A stretch of DNA of 9,540 nt from Acidobacteriota bacterium (GTDB taxonomy: Bacteria; Acidobacteriota; Terriglobia; UBA7540): the NCBI GenBank assembly GCA_021786455.1, contig JAJYNF010000269.1:1-9540 (forward strand), in the 5' to 3' direction. This document shows positions 1 to 5,459 of the stretch, in pieces. How positions within the stretch are numbered: the first letter of the stretch is position 1; the number at the start of each line of letters is the position of its first letter. A model generated the notes under the pieces. The model searched no databases, was not told the DNA's origin, and saw only the letters and a program-made list of their open reading frames with translations. The position numbers and the translations under genes are program-made.

Positions 1-51
1 GTCGTAGAGTTCAAGGATGCGCTTGCGAATCGGAATGGGTATGGCTCGCAT
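1..51 (-). CDS. Probable IS630-like transposase, N-terminus only (partial)
   Basis: An ATG at 51 (minus strand) opens a frame that stays open to the window edge and gives 17 residues, MRAIPIPIRKRILELYD. This pattern (Met, a short basic stretch, then R-K-R-I-L-E-L-Y-D) resembles the start of the helix-turn-helix domain of IS630-family and related transposases, which often begin with a motif of the type 'LRxRIxxxYxxG'. The match is from memory and rests on very few residues. A TTGACA hexamer lies at 86-81 on the same strand, but only a poor -10 follows. No terminal inverted repeat can be judged because the far end is outside the window. It could equally be another small DNA-binding protein. Confidence 0.4.
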   Translation of the reverse strand, partial: MRAIPIPIRKRILELYD

Positions 52-226
52 GAGCACACTCTGCCATGACGGTTCCCGTTTGTCAAGCTATATTATTTAT
101 GGAAATGCTCTAAATGCCTCCTCGCGTGCTTTGAACATCGTCTTCACAACGTGTTTATCGCACTGGAGGCTTTTCTGGTCTTCGAAAACGTGAATTATTC
201 GGGCTAAGGAAGTCGTTCCAAATGAT

Positions 227-300
227 TGGCTGGGAGGCAGGGATTCGAACCCCGATACGCAGATCCAGAGTCTGCAGTCCTACCGTTAGACGACCTCCCA
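227..300 (-). tRNA. tRNA-Gln (anticodon CUG)
   Basis: Read on the minus strand, the gene begins TGGGAGG at 300 and ends with the matching CCTCCCA at 237-231, then discriminator G (230) and an encoded CCA (229-227), 74 bases in all. The T arm has the TTCGAAT loop closed by CGGGG/CCCTG. The anticodon stem GCAGA/TCTGC encloses the loop CTCTGGA (270-264), which places CTG at 34-36 (268-266), so it reads the glutamine codon CAG. The U1-A72 first pair is typical of bacterial tRNA-Gln. The gene sits downstream of the tonB-like gene on the same strand, about 100 bases from its stop codon. Confidence 0.97.
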
Positions 301-318
301 CCTGGCCAATTCCTAAGG

Positions 319-346
319 ACTAACTGGCCGTCGGCTTGATTGTCAA
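319..346 (-). promoter_or_regulatory. Possible promoter of the tRNA-Gln gene
   Basis: A perfect TTGACA lies at 346-341 on the minus strand. A poor -10 candidate, GTTAGT (324-319, three of six matches), follows at 16 bases, which would start transcription about 10 bases before the tRNA. The -35 is good, the -10 is weak. Read-through from the tonB-like gene is an alternative. Confidence 0.35.
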
Positions 347-403
347 GGCAATTCTTGCCAGAAAAGTCGTGCCTTGGGAAAGAACCTTGACGCCCGCGAG
401 GCT

Positions 404-1705
404 TCAGAACAGGCGGAAGGTTACTTCCACATCCACTTGCACGGGCACCGGAGCGCCGTTCCGCTTGGCGGGAATGAATTTCCAGGTCCTCACGGTTTTA
501 AGGGCTTCTTGGTCGAGGCCCATGCCGAGCGGCTTAACAATCTGTTCCTTGGTCACTTGACCTTGAGCGTTCACCACGATCCACATCACCAGGCTTCCCT
601 GGTATTTGGCTTTTCGCGCCTCTTCGGAATAGGGCGGTTCCGGTTGATAGATTGGAATCGGCGCGCTCACGCCGCCGCCGACACTATAAGCTCCTCCGCC
701 GAAGCCAGCGGTGTTTCCAGGACCAAACCCGCCGCCGTTGCCCGGTCCAACGCCGCTGCCACTCCCCGAGCCGATCCCGCCGCCGGCGCCGGGCCCTCCC
801 GATGGCGGCGCCGGCAGACTCATCGGGTCACCTAACTGCGCGCTGATATTCATTTGCGGCAATTTCAACTGCGGCGGGCCGAGTAGGGTCGGCGGAACTG
901 AAAGTTTCGGGTGCAAAATGGGGACCTTGACCATCGGAGGCGCAAGCTGCACCTTGGAAAACTGCGGAATTCTCCCTTTGGAAGGCGGTGCCGGTTCGCG
1001 GATTCCGCCGCCGCCTCCGCCACCCATCGGCTTGGGAGCTGGCGGCAGTTGCAGCATGATCGGAGGCGGAATCTGGGCAGTGGTCGTGGTTCGTGGGCCT
1101 TGGAGTAATTCGTGGATGTAATACGGCAGAATCAGCGCGGCGATAATCACCACGTGAACCAACAACGAATTTATCCACGATCCCGATTCCGGCAGATAAT
1201 CCCGCCAGATATCTGCCGAATATTCCCGCTTCTTGAAGAAGAGGGTTCCTACCGCCTCGCCCAAGGCGTAACCCAGAATAACCCCTAAGAAAATGTATGC
1301 GGGCCGCCGAAAGTAAACTCCGATTCCGCCCAAAATTATTGCGCCCAAAACGCCGCACAACGCCCGTTTCTTCGCCTGAGCGCGGTTAAAGATGCTGATT
1401 TCGTCCCGAGGTTTTTCAAACAGCGACTTGATCTGGTTCGGCAGATCTCGCCACCAGGGCGGCATTTCCGTAACCGGGAGGCGAGCTTGGCCGGCATAAT
1501 ATTTTGATGGAACGCTAACCTTTGGCCCGTGGAAGAGGTCCCGCCATCCCTCCCGCAAAGAGGTAAGAATGCCGGGGGATTGAACGAAGGTTAGCTGGTA
1601 GCGAGGTTCCGGTGGCTTTCGAACGTTCGTTTGTTTGTCCGCCCCTGGCCCGGCTTGGGTTTCGGTCATTGGCATGACGGCTCGCCGGCCAAACATGACG
1701 ACCAT
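404..1705 (-). CDS. TonB-family energy transducer-like protein with extra membrane segments
   Basis: This 433-residue protein ends in a recognisable TonB C-terminal domain (about 358-433): PPYSEEARKAKYQGSLVMWIVV, then V-N-A-Q-G-Q-V and the typical ALKTVRTWKFIPAKRNGAPV stretch. TonB proteins carry proton-motive-force energy across the periplasm to outer-membrane receptors. The N-terminal part differs from classical TonB. Residues 1-112 are soluble and polar, followed by three likely membrane segments (about 115-131, 136-157 and 178-199). A Pro/Gly-rich periplasm-spanning region then runs from 204 to 355, with a run of eight or so glycines near 228-235 and a Gly-Ser linker at 302-346. I chose the ATG at 1705; the purine-rich GAGGGAAG lies upstream but rather far, and ATG codons at 1696, 1675 and 1669 are alternatives. 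No exbB or exbD is visible nearby. The family call is firm; the transported substrate is unknown. Confidence 0.85.
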   Translation of the reverse strand: MVVMFGRRAVMPMTETQAGPGADKQTNVRKPPEPRYQLTFVQSPGILTSLREGWRDLFHGPKVSVPSKYYAGQARLPVTEMPPWWRDLPNQIKSLFEKPRDEISIFNRAQAKKRALCGVLGAIILGGIGVYFRRPAYIFLGVILGYALGEAVGTLFFKKREYSADIWRDYLPESGSWINSLLVHVVIIAALILPYYIHELLQGPRTTTTAQIPPPIMLQLPPAPKPMGGGGGGGIREPAPPSKGRIPQFSKVQLAPPMVKVPILHPKLSVPPTLLGPPQLKLPQMNISAQLGDPMSLPAPPSGGPGAGGGIGSGSGSGVGPGNGGGFGPGNTAGFGGGAYSVGGGVSAPIPIYQPEPPYSEEARKAKYQGSLVMWIVVNAQGQVTKEQIVKPLGMGLDQEALKTVRTWKFIPAKRNGAPVPVQVDVEVTFRLF

Positions 1706-1809
1706 TTCGCCGGCTTCTTCCCTCTTACTCCGTTACGATGGCAGCATCCACTGGCGAGTTGCATCGTTATCGCGCGCTCAATCCACCTTGCCGAGCGGCA
1801 CGTTTTTTT

Positions 1810-1818
1810 ATTCTACCA
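1810..1818 (-). promoter_or_regulatory. Extended -10 promoter candidate for the tonB-like gene
   Basis: On the minus strand TGGTAGAAT (1818-1810) fits the extended -10 form TGN-TAtAAT with one mismatch to TATAAT. It is followed by an A-rich stretch and lies about 105 bases before the ATG at 1705. No good -35 is present at 17-18 bases, as is common for extended -10 promoters. Confidence 0.4.
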
Positions 1819-1883
1819 TAGTCCCTCCGGCGGGCGTTTTTGTTTCCTGCCGCGGCCTGCGCTCCAGGAATGACGAATCGGAC

Positions 1884-2072
1884 TAGGCCCGATGCGCATG
1901 AGTGACCAGGGGATGCAGGCCATTGAGAGTGCTGGGCCTATGGCGAATCACCCTGAAGTAGAGGATCGGAGCGCTCGATGTTCGGCTATTTTATAGTTCA
2001 AAACTGCCGCGTGGGCCGGAGTCCCACACGGGGGTTGCCACCTTTCATCTCCTTCGTGAACTGGGTGGTTTT
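1884..2072 (+). ncRNA. Possible small structured RNA or regulatory inverted-repeat cluster
   Basis: Three secondary-structure elements lie in a row. TAGGCCC (1884-1890) and GGGCCTA (1934-1940) form a perfect 7-base inverted repeat. Positions 2002-2015 pair with 2023-2036 across a 7-base loop in 12 of 14 positions. A third hairpin at 2038-2068 is followed by TTTT. This order would suit a short plus-strand transcript ending at about 2072. A -10-like TATAGT (1992-1997) has no matching -35, and no start of transcription can be fixed, so the strand and even transcription are uncertain. I do not recognise a known RNA family; the conserved GCAAACC-type core of c-di-GMP-I riboswitches is absent. Confidence 0.25.
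2038..2072 (+). terminator. Terminator-like hairpin upstream of the operon promoter
   Basis: CCACC (2038-2042) pairs with GGTGG (2064-2068), with a second inner helix TTCA (2044-2047)/TGAA (2057-2060), and the stem is followed directly by TTTT (2069-2072). The T run is short, so this is a weak intrinsic terminator at best. It would shield the downstream promoter from upstream transcription. Confidence 0.3.
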
Positions 2073-2129
2073 AATCCCTTGGAGGGAAAACGATATTAGT
2101 AACCTTTGTTAATAAATAACCTGTAAACC

Positions 2130-2158
2130 TTGACAATACCCTGACATCACCCTAGAAT
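2130..2158 (+). promoter_or_regulatory. Strong sigma70-type promoter of the polysaccharide-type operon
   Basis: A perfect -35 TTGACA (2130-2135) is followed after exactly 17 bases by TAGAAT (2153-2158), so 11 of 12 consensus positions match. Transcription would start near 2165. The 30-odd bases upstream (2095-2128) are AT-rich with A and T runs, like an UP element. It is the only strong rightward promoter I see before the gene starting at 2549, and it leaves a leader of about 385 bases. Confidence 0.75.
2131..2152 (+). repeat. Tandem 11-base direct repeat inside the promoter spacer
   Basis: TGACAATACCC (2131-2141) and TGACATCACCC (2142-2152) are adjacent and agree at 9 of 11 positions. They fill the -35 and the spacer. 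Eleven bases is about one helical turn, so the two copies face the same side of the DNA, as in operators for dimeric or oligomeric regulators. It could also be chance. Confidence 0.35.
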
Positions 2159-2164
2159 CCAATC

Positions 2165-2548
2165 GCAGATTTCCGACGTGAATCTTAGGTTAGCGAACAC
2201 CTGTCGTACCGGGTGCGACGTCTTAGGGGAATCCGGAGGTCACAACAGCGTGCGGCGGTGCGTTGGGCGGCAGCGTTGTCCAAGAATGCATAGTTCACCC
2301 ATGAGGAAACGAGTTCCGCGCTTCCCGCGGGCAGAACACGGTACTCATGGTGAGCACCCACAGATCATCGCGGGTATTAGGGCTGAGCACCGAGCTATGG
2401 GGCGCAAGATGGCTTCAAAGGAGATTTCATTAAATCCTCCGCCAAAAAAGCCGATGCTTATGGAGGGTGCGGAGAGATATTTGGCATGTATTAATCGGGA
2501 AAGTGGGCTGGGGCCCTTCCCAAACTAGCTAGGCAATCATCCTATCCG
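2165..2548 (+). promoter_or_regulatory. Long structured 5' leader of the operon, possible riboswitch or other cis-acting RNA
   Basis: About 385 bases lie between the predicted transcription start and the ATG at 2549. The centre holds a strong helix: 2293-2305 pairs with 2344-2355 in 12 pairs (one a G-U) with a single bulged C at 2300. Nested inside, GTTC (2313-2316) pairs with GAAC (2334-2337), and CGCG (2317-2320) with CGCG (2326-2329) around the loop CTTCC. CATAG (2289-2293) could also pair with CTATG (2395-2399). A further GC-rich hairpin precedes the start codon. I do not recognise a known riboswitch class. The helices are hand-found and have not been tested by folding or covariation. Confidence 0.35.
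2497..2521 (+). promoter_or_regulatory. GC-rich hairpin just upstream of the HEAT-protein start codon
   Basis: GGGAA (2497-2501) pairs with TTCCC (2517-2521), and GGGC (2505-2508) with GCCC (2513-2516). The loop is TGGG and AGT (2502-2504) is bulged, giving nine pairs ending 27 bases before the ATG. There is no T run after it, so it is not an intrinsic terminator. Its position, ahead of a start that lacks a Shine-Dalgarno sequence, suggests a role in translation. Confidence 0.3.
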
Positions 2549-4033
2549 ATGCCATTTCTTATCGAAAACATCATCAAGGTTGTATTTACCCTGCTCGTCA
2601 TCGTTGTCATCGGAAACGTCGTTATTATCGGCTTAGCCTTCGCACGCCGACAGCGGCGCGAACGATATTTTCAGCGGATCGACTTCGTCCGGAGGGAATT
2701 CCGGCCCGTGGTAGGAAATCTTCTGTCAGGCCGAATGGATTATCAGGAGGGCTTCAACCGGCTGAAGAGCATTTCCGGGCTCGACCGCCTTTATCTGCTG
2801 GAAGAGCTCTTACTTGAGAAGAGGCCGACCGCGTCGGAAGAACCGGTTTTGCGCCGGTTATGCGAGGATTTGGGTCTGGTACGAACGTGGCAAAATCGCC
2901 TCGCCGGCCACATGGATACCGCCTCGGTGCGGGAAGCGGTGGGGCGCCCGGAAGGCATTATTGAGCGCGTGGGGAAGTTGCGCTTCTTGATCCGCGCGAA
3001 GAGCGCCGAGAATCTAGGGATCTTACGGCATCGGGAGAGCTGGCCGTTGCTAGTCAAAGCCCTGGAGGACCCTCACCCGGACATTCAATCGGTGGCGTCC
3101 CGAGCCATAGCGGCCATCGGCGAACCCGAGAGCTTTCCGGCGCTCGTGGCGCAGCTCCACAAGGTGGTTCTTAATGCCTCGACCGCTGCGCTCTCACTAC
3201 GGTCGGTGAAATCATCGCTGGTCAGCTTCCCTTTGAAATGCGCCTCGGGGCTTCTTCCGTCACTGCGGCACTCGAACCGCCGCATCCGTTTTCTTGCCAC
3301 CGACGTCGTCCGCGAGATGGTCGCGCGGGAAGCTAAGGGGGAGGATGAGTATGGACTCGACCGCAAGACGCTGGGCATGGAGATGGCGGAGGTCTTTCTG
3401 ACGCAGTTGCCTTTCGATGAGAACCCGGACGTGCGGGCGCGTTCAGCTCCAGTCATATCTCATATCTCTGACCCGCGTTCGGCCCCAGTGCTCCTCACCC
3501 TGCTTCGCGATACGGCGTGGTTCGTGCGTCTGCACGCGGTGCGGGCGCTTGCGCAGCGCCGATTTCTGCCTCAAGCGGGAGAGATTCGCCAATCGCTTTC
3601 CGATCCCAATTGGCGAGTTCGAGAGGCCTCGGTGGCCACGCTGCGAACCTTTGGCGCTGCCGGATTCAATCAGCTCATTGAGCACTTCATTAGCACTGAG
3701 GACACCTACAGCCGTGAACAGGTGGCCGACGAGCTACAGCGGGGAGGGTTGATTCCCGACGTGCTCCGTCGTTATGGAGAAGACGGGGACTGGCGGGCAG
3801 CTCAGGTTCTCGACCAAATGGTTCGCATGGGAAAGACGGCTTACGTTTTGGGCTTCTTATCCAAGGAAGCCCAACCCCCGGTGCGAAAAAAGTTTCTTGT
3901 GAAGTATGTGAAGGATCCCGACCCTCAGATTCGGCAATGGGTGGCGCGACTGGCCACGAGTGAGCCGGACAGCGAGATTCGAGGTTTGGCCATGGCGGCT
4001 CTAGAGTCTCGTTCACCGGCAGCGGAGCGATAA
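2549..4033 (+). CDS. Membrane-anchored HEAT-repeat protein
   Basis: This 494-residue protein has one N-terminal membrane helix (about 7-31) followed at once by the basic stretch RRQRRER (33-39). By the positive-inside rule the rest should face the cytoplasm. After a helical segment (40-145), repeated helix pairs of HEAT type run to near the end. The clearest are around 163-192 (LLVKALEDPHPDIQSVASRA), 235-258, 291-310, 312-337 (LLTLLRDTAWFVRLHAVRAL), 345-368 and 443-469. HEAT repeats form curved scaffolds for protein-protein contacts and are not enzymes. As first gene of the operon, four bases before the glycosyltransferase, it is a good candidate scaffold or regulator of that synthase (inference). 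The ATG at 2549 is the only start in frame after a stop at 2492; it has no Shine-Dalgarno sequence, the nearest AGG being 15 bases away. Confidence 0.85.
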   Translation: MPFLIENIIKVVFTLLVIVVIGNVVIIGLAFARRQRRERYFQRIDFVRREFRPVVGNLLSGRMDYQEGFNRLKSISGLDRLYLLEELLLEKRPTASEEPVLRRLCEDLGLVRTWQNRLAGHMDTASVREAVGRPEGIIERVGKLRFLIRAKSAENLGILRHRESWPLLVKALEDPHPDIQSVASRAIAAIGEPESFPALVAQLHKVVLNASTAALSLRSVKSSLVSFPLKCASGLLPSLRHSNRRIRFLATDVVREMVAREAKGEDEYGLDRKTLGMEMAEVFLTQLPFDENPDVRARSAPVISHISDPRSAPVLLTLLRDTAWFVRLHAVRALAQRRFLPQAGEIRQSLSDPNWRVREASVATLRTFGAAGFNQLIEHFISTEDTYSREQVADELQRGGLIPDVLRRYGEDGDWRAAQVLDQMVRMGKTAYVLGFLSKEAQPPVRKKFLVKYVKDPDPQIRQWVARLATSEPDSEIRGLAMAALESRSPAAER

Positions 4034-4037
4034 AGCA

Positions 4038-5456
4038 ATGGAGATGTGGCGGCAAATCTTCATTCACGGCATGGACATGTTCAATGTCGTGATCGTTGCC
4101 TATTTTTTCTTAGGCAATGGGATGTACACCGTGTTGATGGTGATGTCCTTGGTGGCGGTGTGGCTGCACAACCGCCGGCTCGCCTACCAGGGCCTCGATG
4201 AGCTTCGGGAATCCCCGGTCACGCCTCCCGTCACCGTCATCATCCCGGCGTGGAACGAACAGGAGATCATCGCTCAGACCGCCGATTCGACTCTCGGCAC
4301 CGACTATCCCGACGTCGAGGTTATTGTGGTAGATGACGGTTCGACGGATCGAACCCTGCAAAATCTAATTGACCATTTCCACCTGGTCAAAATGGACCTC
4401 ATTTACCGCCCGCGCCTGGCCACCAAGCCCGTCAAAGCTTTCTACATGAATCCGGAAATCCCCAAGCTGCTGGTCATCAGCAAGGAGAACGGCGGCAAAC
4501 CGGACGCCCTCAATGTGGCCATCAATATGGCCCGTACCCCGTACTTTTGCACCCTGGACTCCGATTCGATTTTGGAGCCCGACGCCTTGCTGCGACTGAT
4601 GCGGCCGGTCGTTCGTTCGCCCATCAACGTCGTCGCGAGCGGCGGCATTGTGCGTATTCTCAATGGCTGCCGAGTTGAAAAGGGGCGCGTGGTCAGCGTG
4701 AGTCTGCCGCCCAGCCGCCTGGAACGATTTCAAGTTGTGGAATATTTGCGCAGCTTCCTGTTCGGGCGGACCGGGTGGGACATGTTTGGCGGAACGCTGA
4801 TCGTTTCGGGAGCCTTTGCCGTGTTCCACCGTGAAACGGTGCTCGAATCAGGAGGGTTTGAGCACGATACGGTGACCGAAGACATGGATTTGATTGTTCA
4901 ACTCCACCACTGGGCCGTGCGGCATCACCGAAAAATCAGGATGTGCTTTACTTCCGACCCCGTCTGTTGGACGGAATGCCCTTCGACGGTGAAGATGCTG
5001 CAAAAGCAGCGGAGGCGCTGGCAGCTCGGACTCTGCCAGACCCTTTGGAAGCACTCGGAGATGCTGTTCAATCGGGACTACGGCAGCGTCGGGATGCTGA
5101 GTTTCCCGTTTCACCTTTATGTGGAAGCTTTGGGCGCGGCGGCGGAGTTCCTGGGTTACTTCATGGTTCCCCTTGCTTTTTTCTTTAATATGGTTCCACC
5201 CCTTCTCTATCTTTTATTCGTGCTTCTCAGCCTGGCTTACGGGGGATTGCTCTCGGTGGGCGCGGTTCTATTGGAAGAGCTGACGTATCGGCGCTACCCG
5301 AGCTTCCGAGAACTGGGAACCCTGCTGTTCTTCGCTTTTCTCGAGAATATTGGGTACCGACAGATGGTGCTCTACTTTCGATTTGAAGGCGTTGTCAGAT
5401 TCTTCGCGGGCTCCCGAAAGTGGGAAAAGGTAACTCACGTGGGGGCGGGGCAGTAG
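4038..5456 (+). CDS. Processive family-2 glycosyltransferase (PgaC/BcsA-type polysaccharide synthase)
   Basis: This 472-residue integral membrane protein should polymerise a beta-linked polysaccharide from nucleotide sugar at the inner membrane and extrude it. Hydrophobic segments at about 14-43 precede a GT-A domain that carries every signature of processive GT2 enzymes: VVDDGSTD (98-104, D99/D100), DSDS (174-177), TED (280-282, catalytic base) and QRRRW (324-328, QxxRW). C-terminal membrane segments follow at about 355-383, 385-413 and 426-447. It is close in length and plan to PgaC/IcaA, NodC and YdaM-type synthases; it lacks the C-terminal PilZ domain of BcsA, so direct c-di-GMP control is not visible. 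The start lies four bases after the HEAT gene, with GGAG (4024-4027) as ribosome binding site. The class is firm; the sugar and linkage are unknown. Confidence 0.92.
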   Translation: MEMWRQIFIHGMDMFNVVIVAYFFLGNGMYTVLMVMSLVAVWLHNRRLAYQGLDELRESPVTPPVTVIIPAWNEQEIIAQTADSTLGTDYPDVEVIVVDDGSTDRTLQNLIDHFHLVKMDLIYRPRLATKPVKAFYMNPEIPKLLVISKENGGKPDALNVAINMARTPYFCTLDSDSILEPDALLRLMRPVVRSPINVVASGGIVRILNGCRVEKGRVVSVSLPPSRLERFQVVEYLRSFLFGRTGWDMFGGTLIVSGAFAVFHRETVLESGGFEHDTVTEDMDLIVQLHHWAVRHHRKIRMCFTSDPVCWTECPSTVKMLQKQRRRWQLGLCQTLWKHSEMLFNRDYGSVGMLSFPFHLYVEALGAAAEFLGYFMVPLAFFFNMVPPLLYLLFVLLSLAYGGLLSVGAVLLEELTYRRYPSFRELGTLLFFAFLENIGYRQMVLYFRFEGVVRFFAGSRKWEKVTHVGAGQ

Positions 5457-5459
5457 GCG

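Larger units (their letters stand above)
1706..2548. other. Divergent intergenic region without a convincing protein gene
   Basis: These 843 bases separate the leftward tonB-like gene from the rightward polysaccharide-type operon. Open frames in this stretch lack a recognisable family, a ribosome binding site or coding-like composition. What it does hold is control sequence: promoter candidates in both directions, a cluster of inverted repeats at 1884-2072, an AT-rich patch at 2095-2128 just upstream of a strong promoter, and a long structured leader after it. These are listed separately. Confidence 0.7.

Noticed and set aside
347..359. Hairpin GGCAA-TTC-TTGCC as terminator of the tonB-like gene
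   Set aside because: The stem is only five pairs with a 3-base loop, and no T run follows on the minus strand.
374..1121. Plus-strand open frames opposite the tonB-like gene
   Set aside because: They are Pro/Arg/Gly-rich products of the Gly/Pro linker codons read in reverse. The minus strand carries the TonB C-terminal domain.
1631..1886. Two overlapping plus-strand open frames of 80-83 residues at the tonB-like gene start
   Set aside because: They overlap the 5' end of the real gene on the other strand and show no domain or binding site.
1997..2042. Cyclic-di-GMP (GEMM-I) riboswitch
   Set aside because: The hairpin sits near a polysaccharide operon, which made this attractive, but the conserved GCAAACC and GACGCAAAGC cores are missing and the element lies upstream of the predicted promoter.
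2178..2528. 116-residue open frame starting with GTG in the operon leader
   Set aside because: It has no ribosome binding site, no recognisable domain and an odd composition, and it overlaps strong predicted RNA helices. I treat the stretch as untranslated leader.
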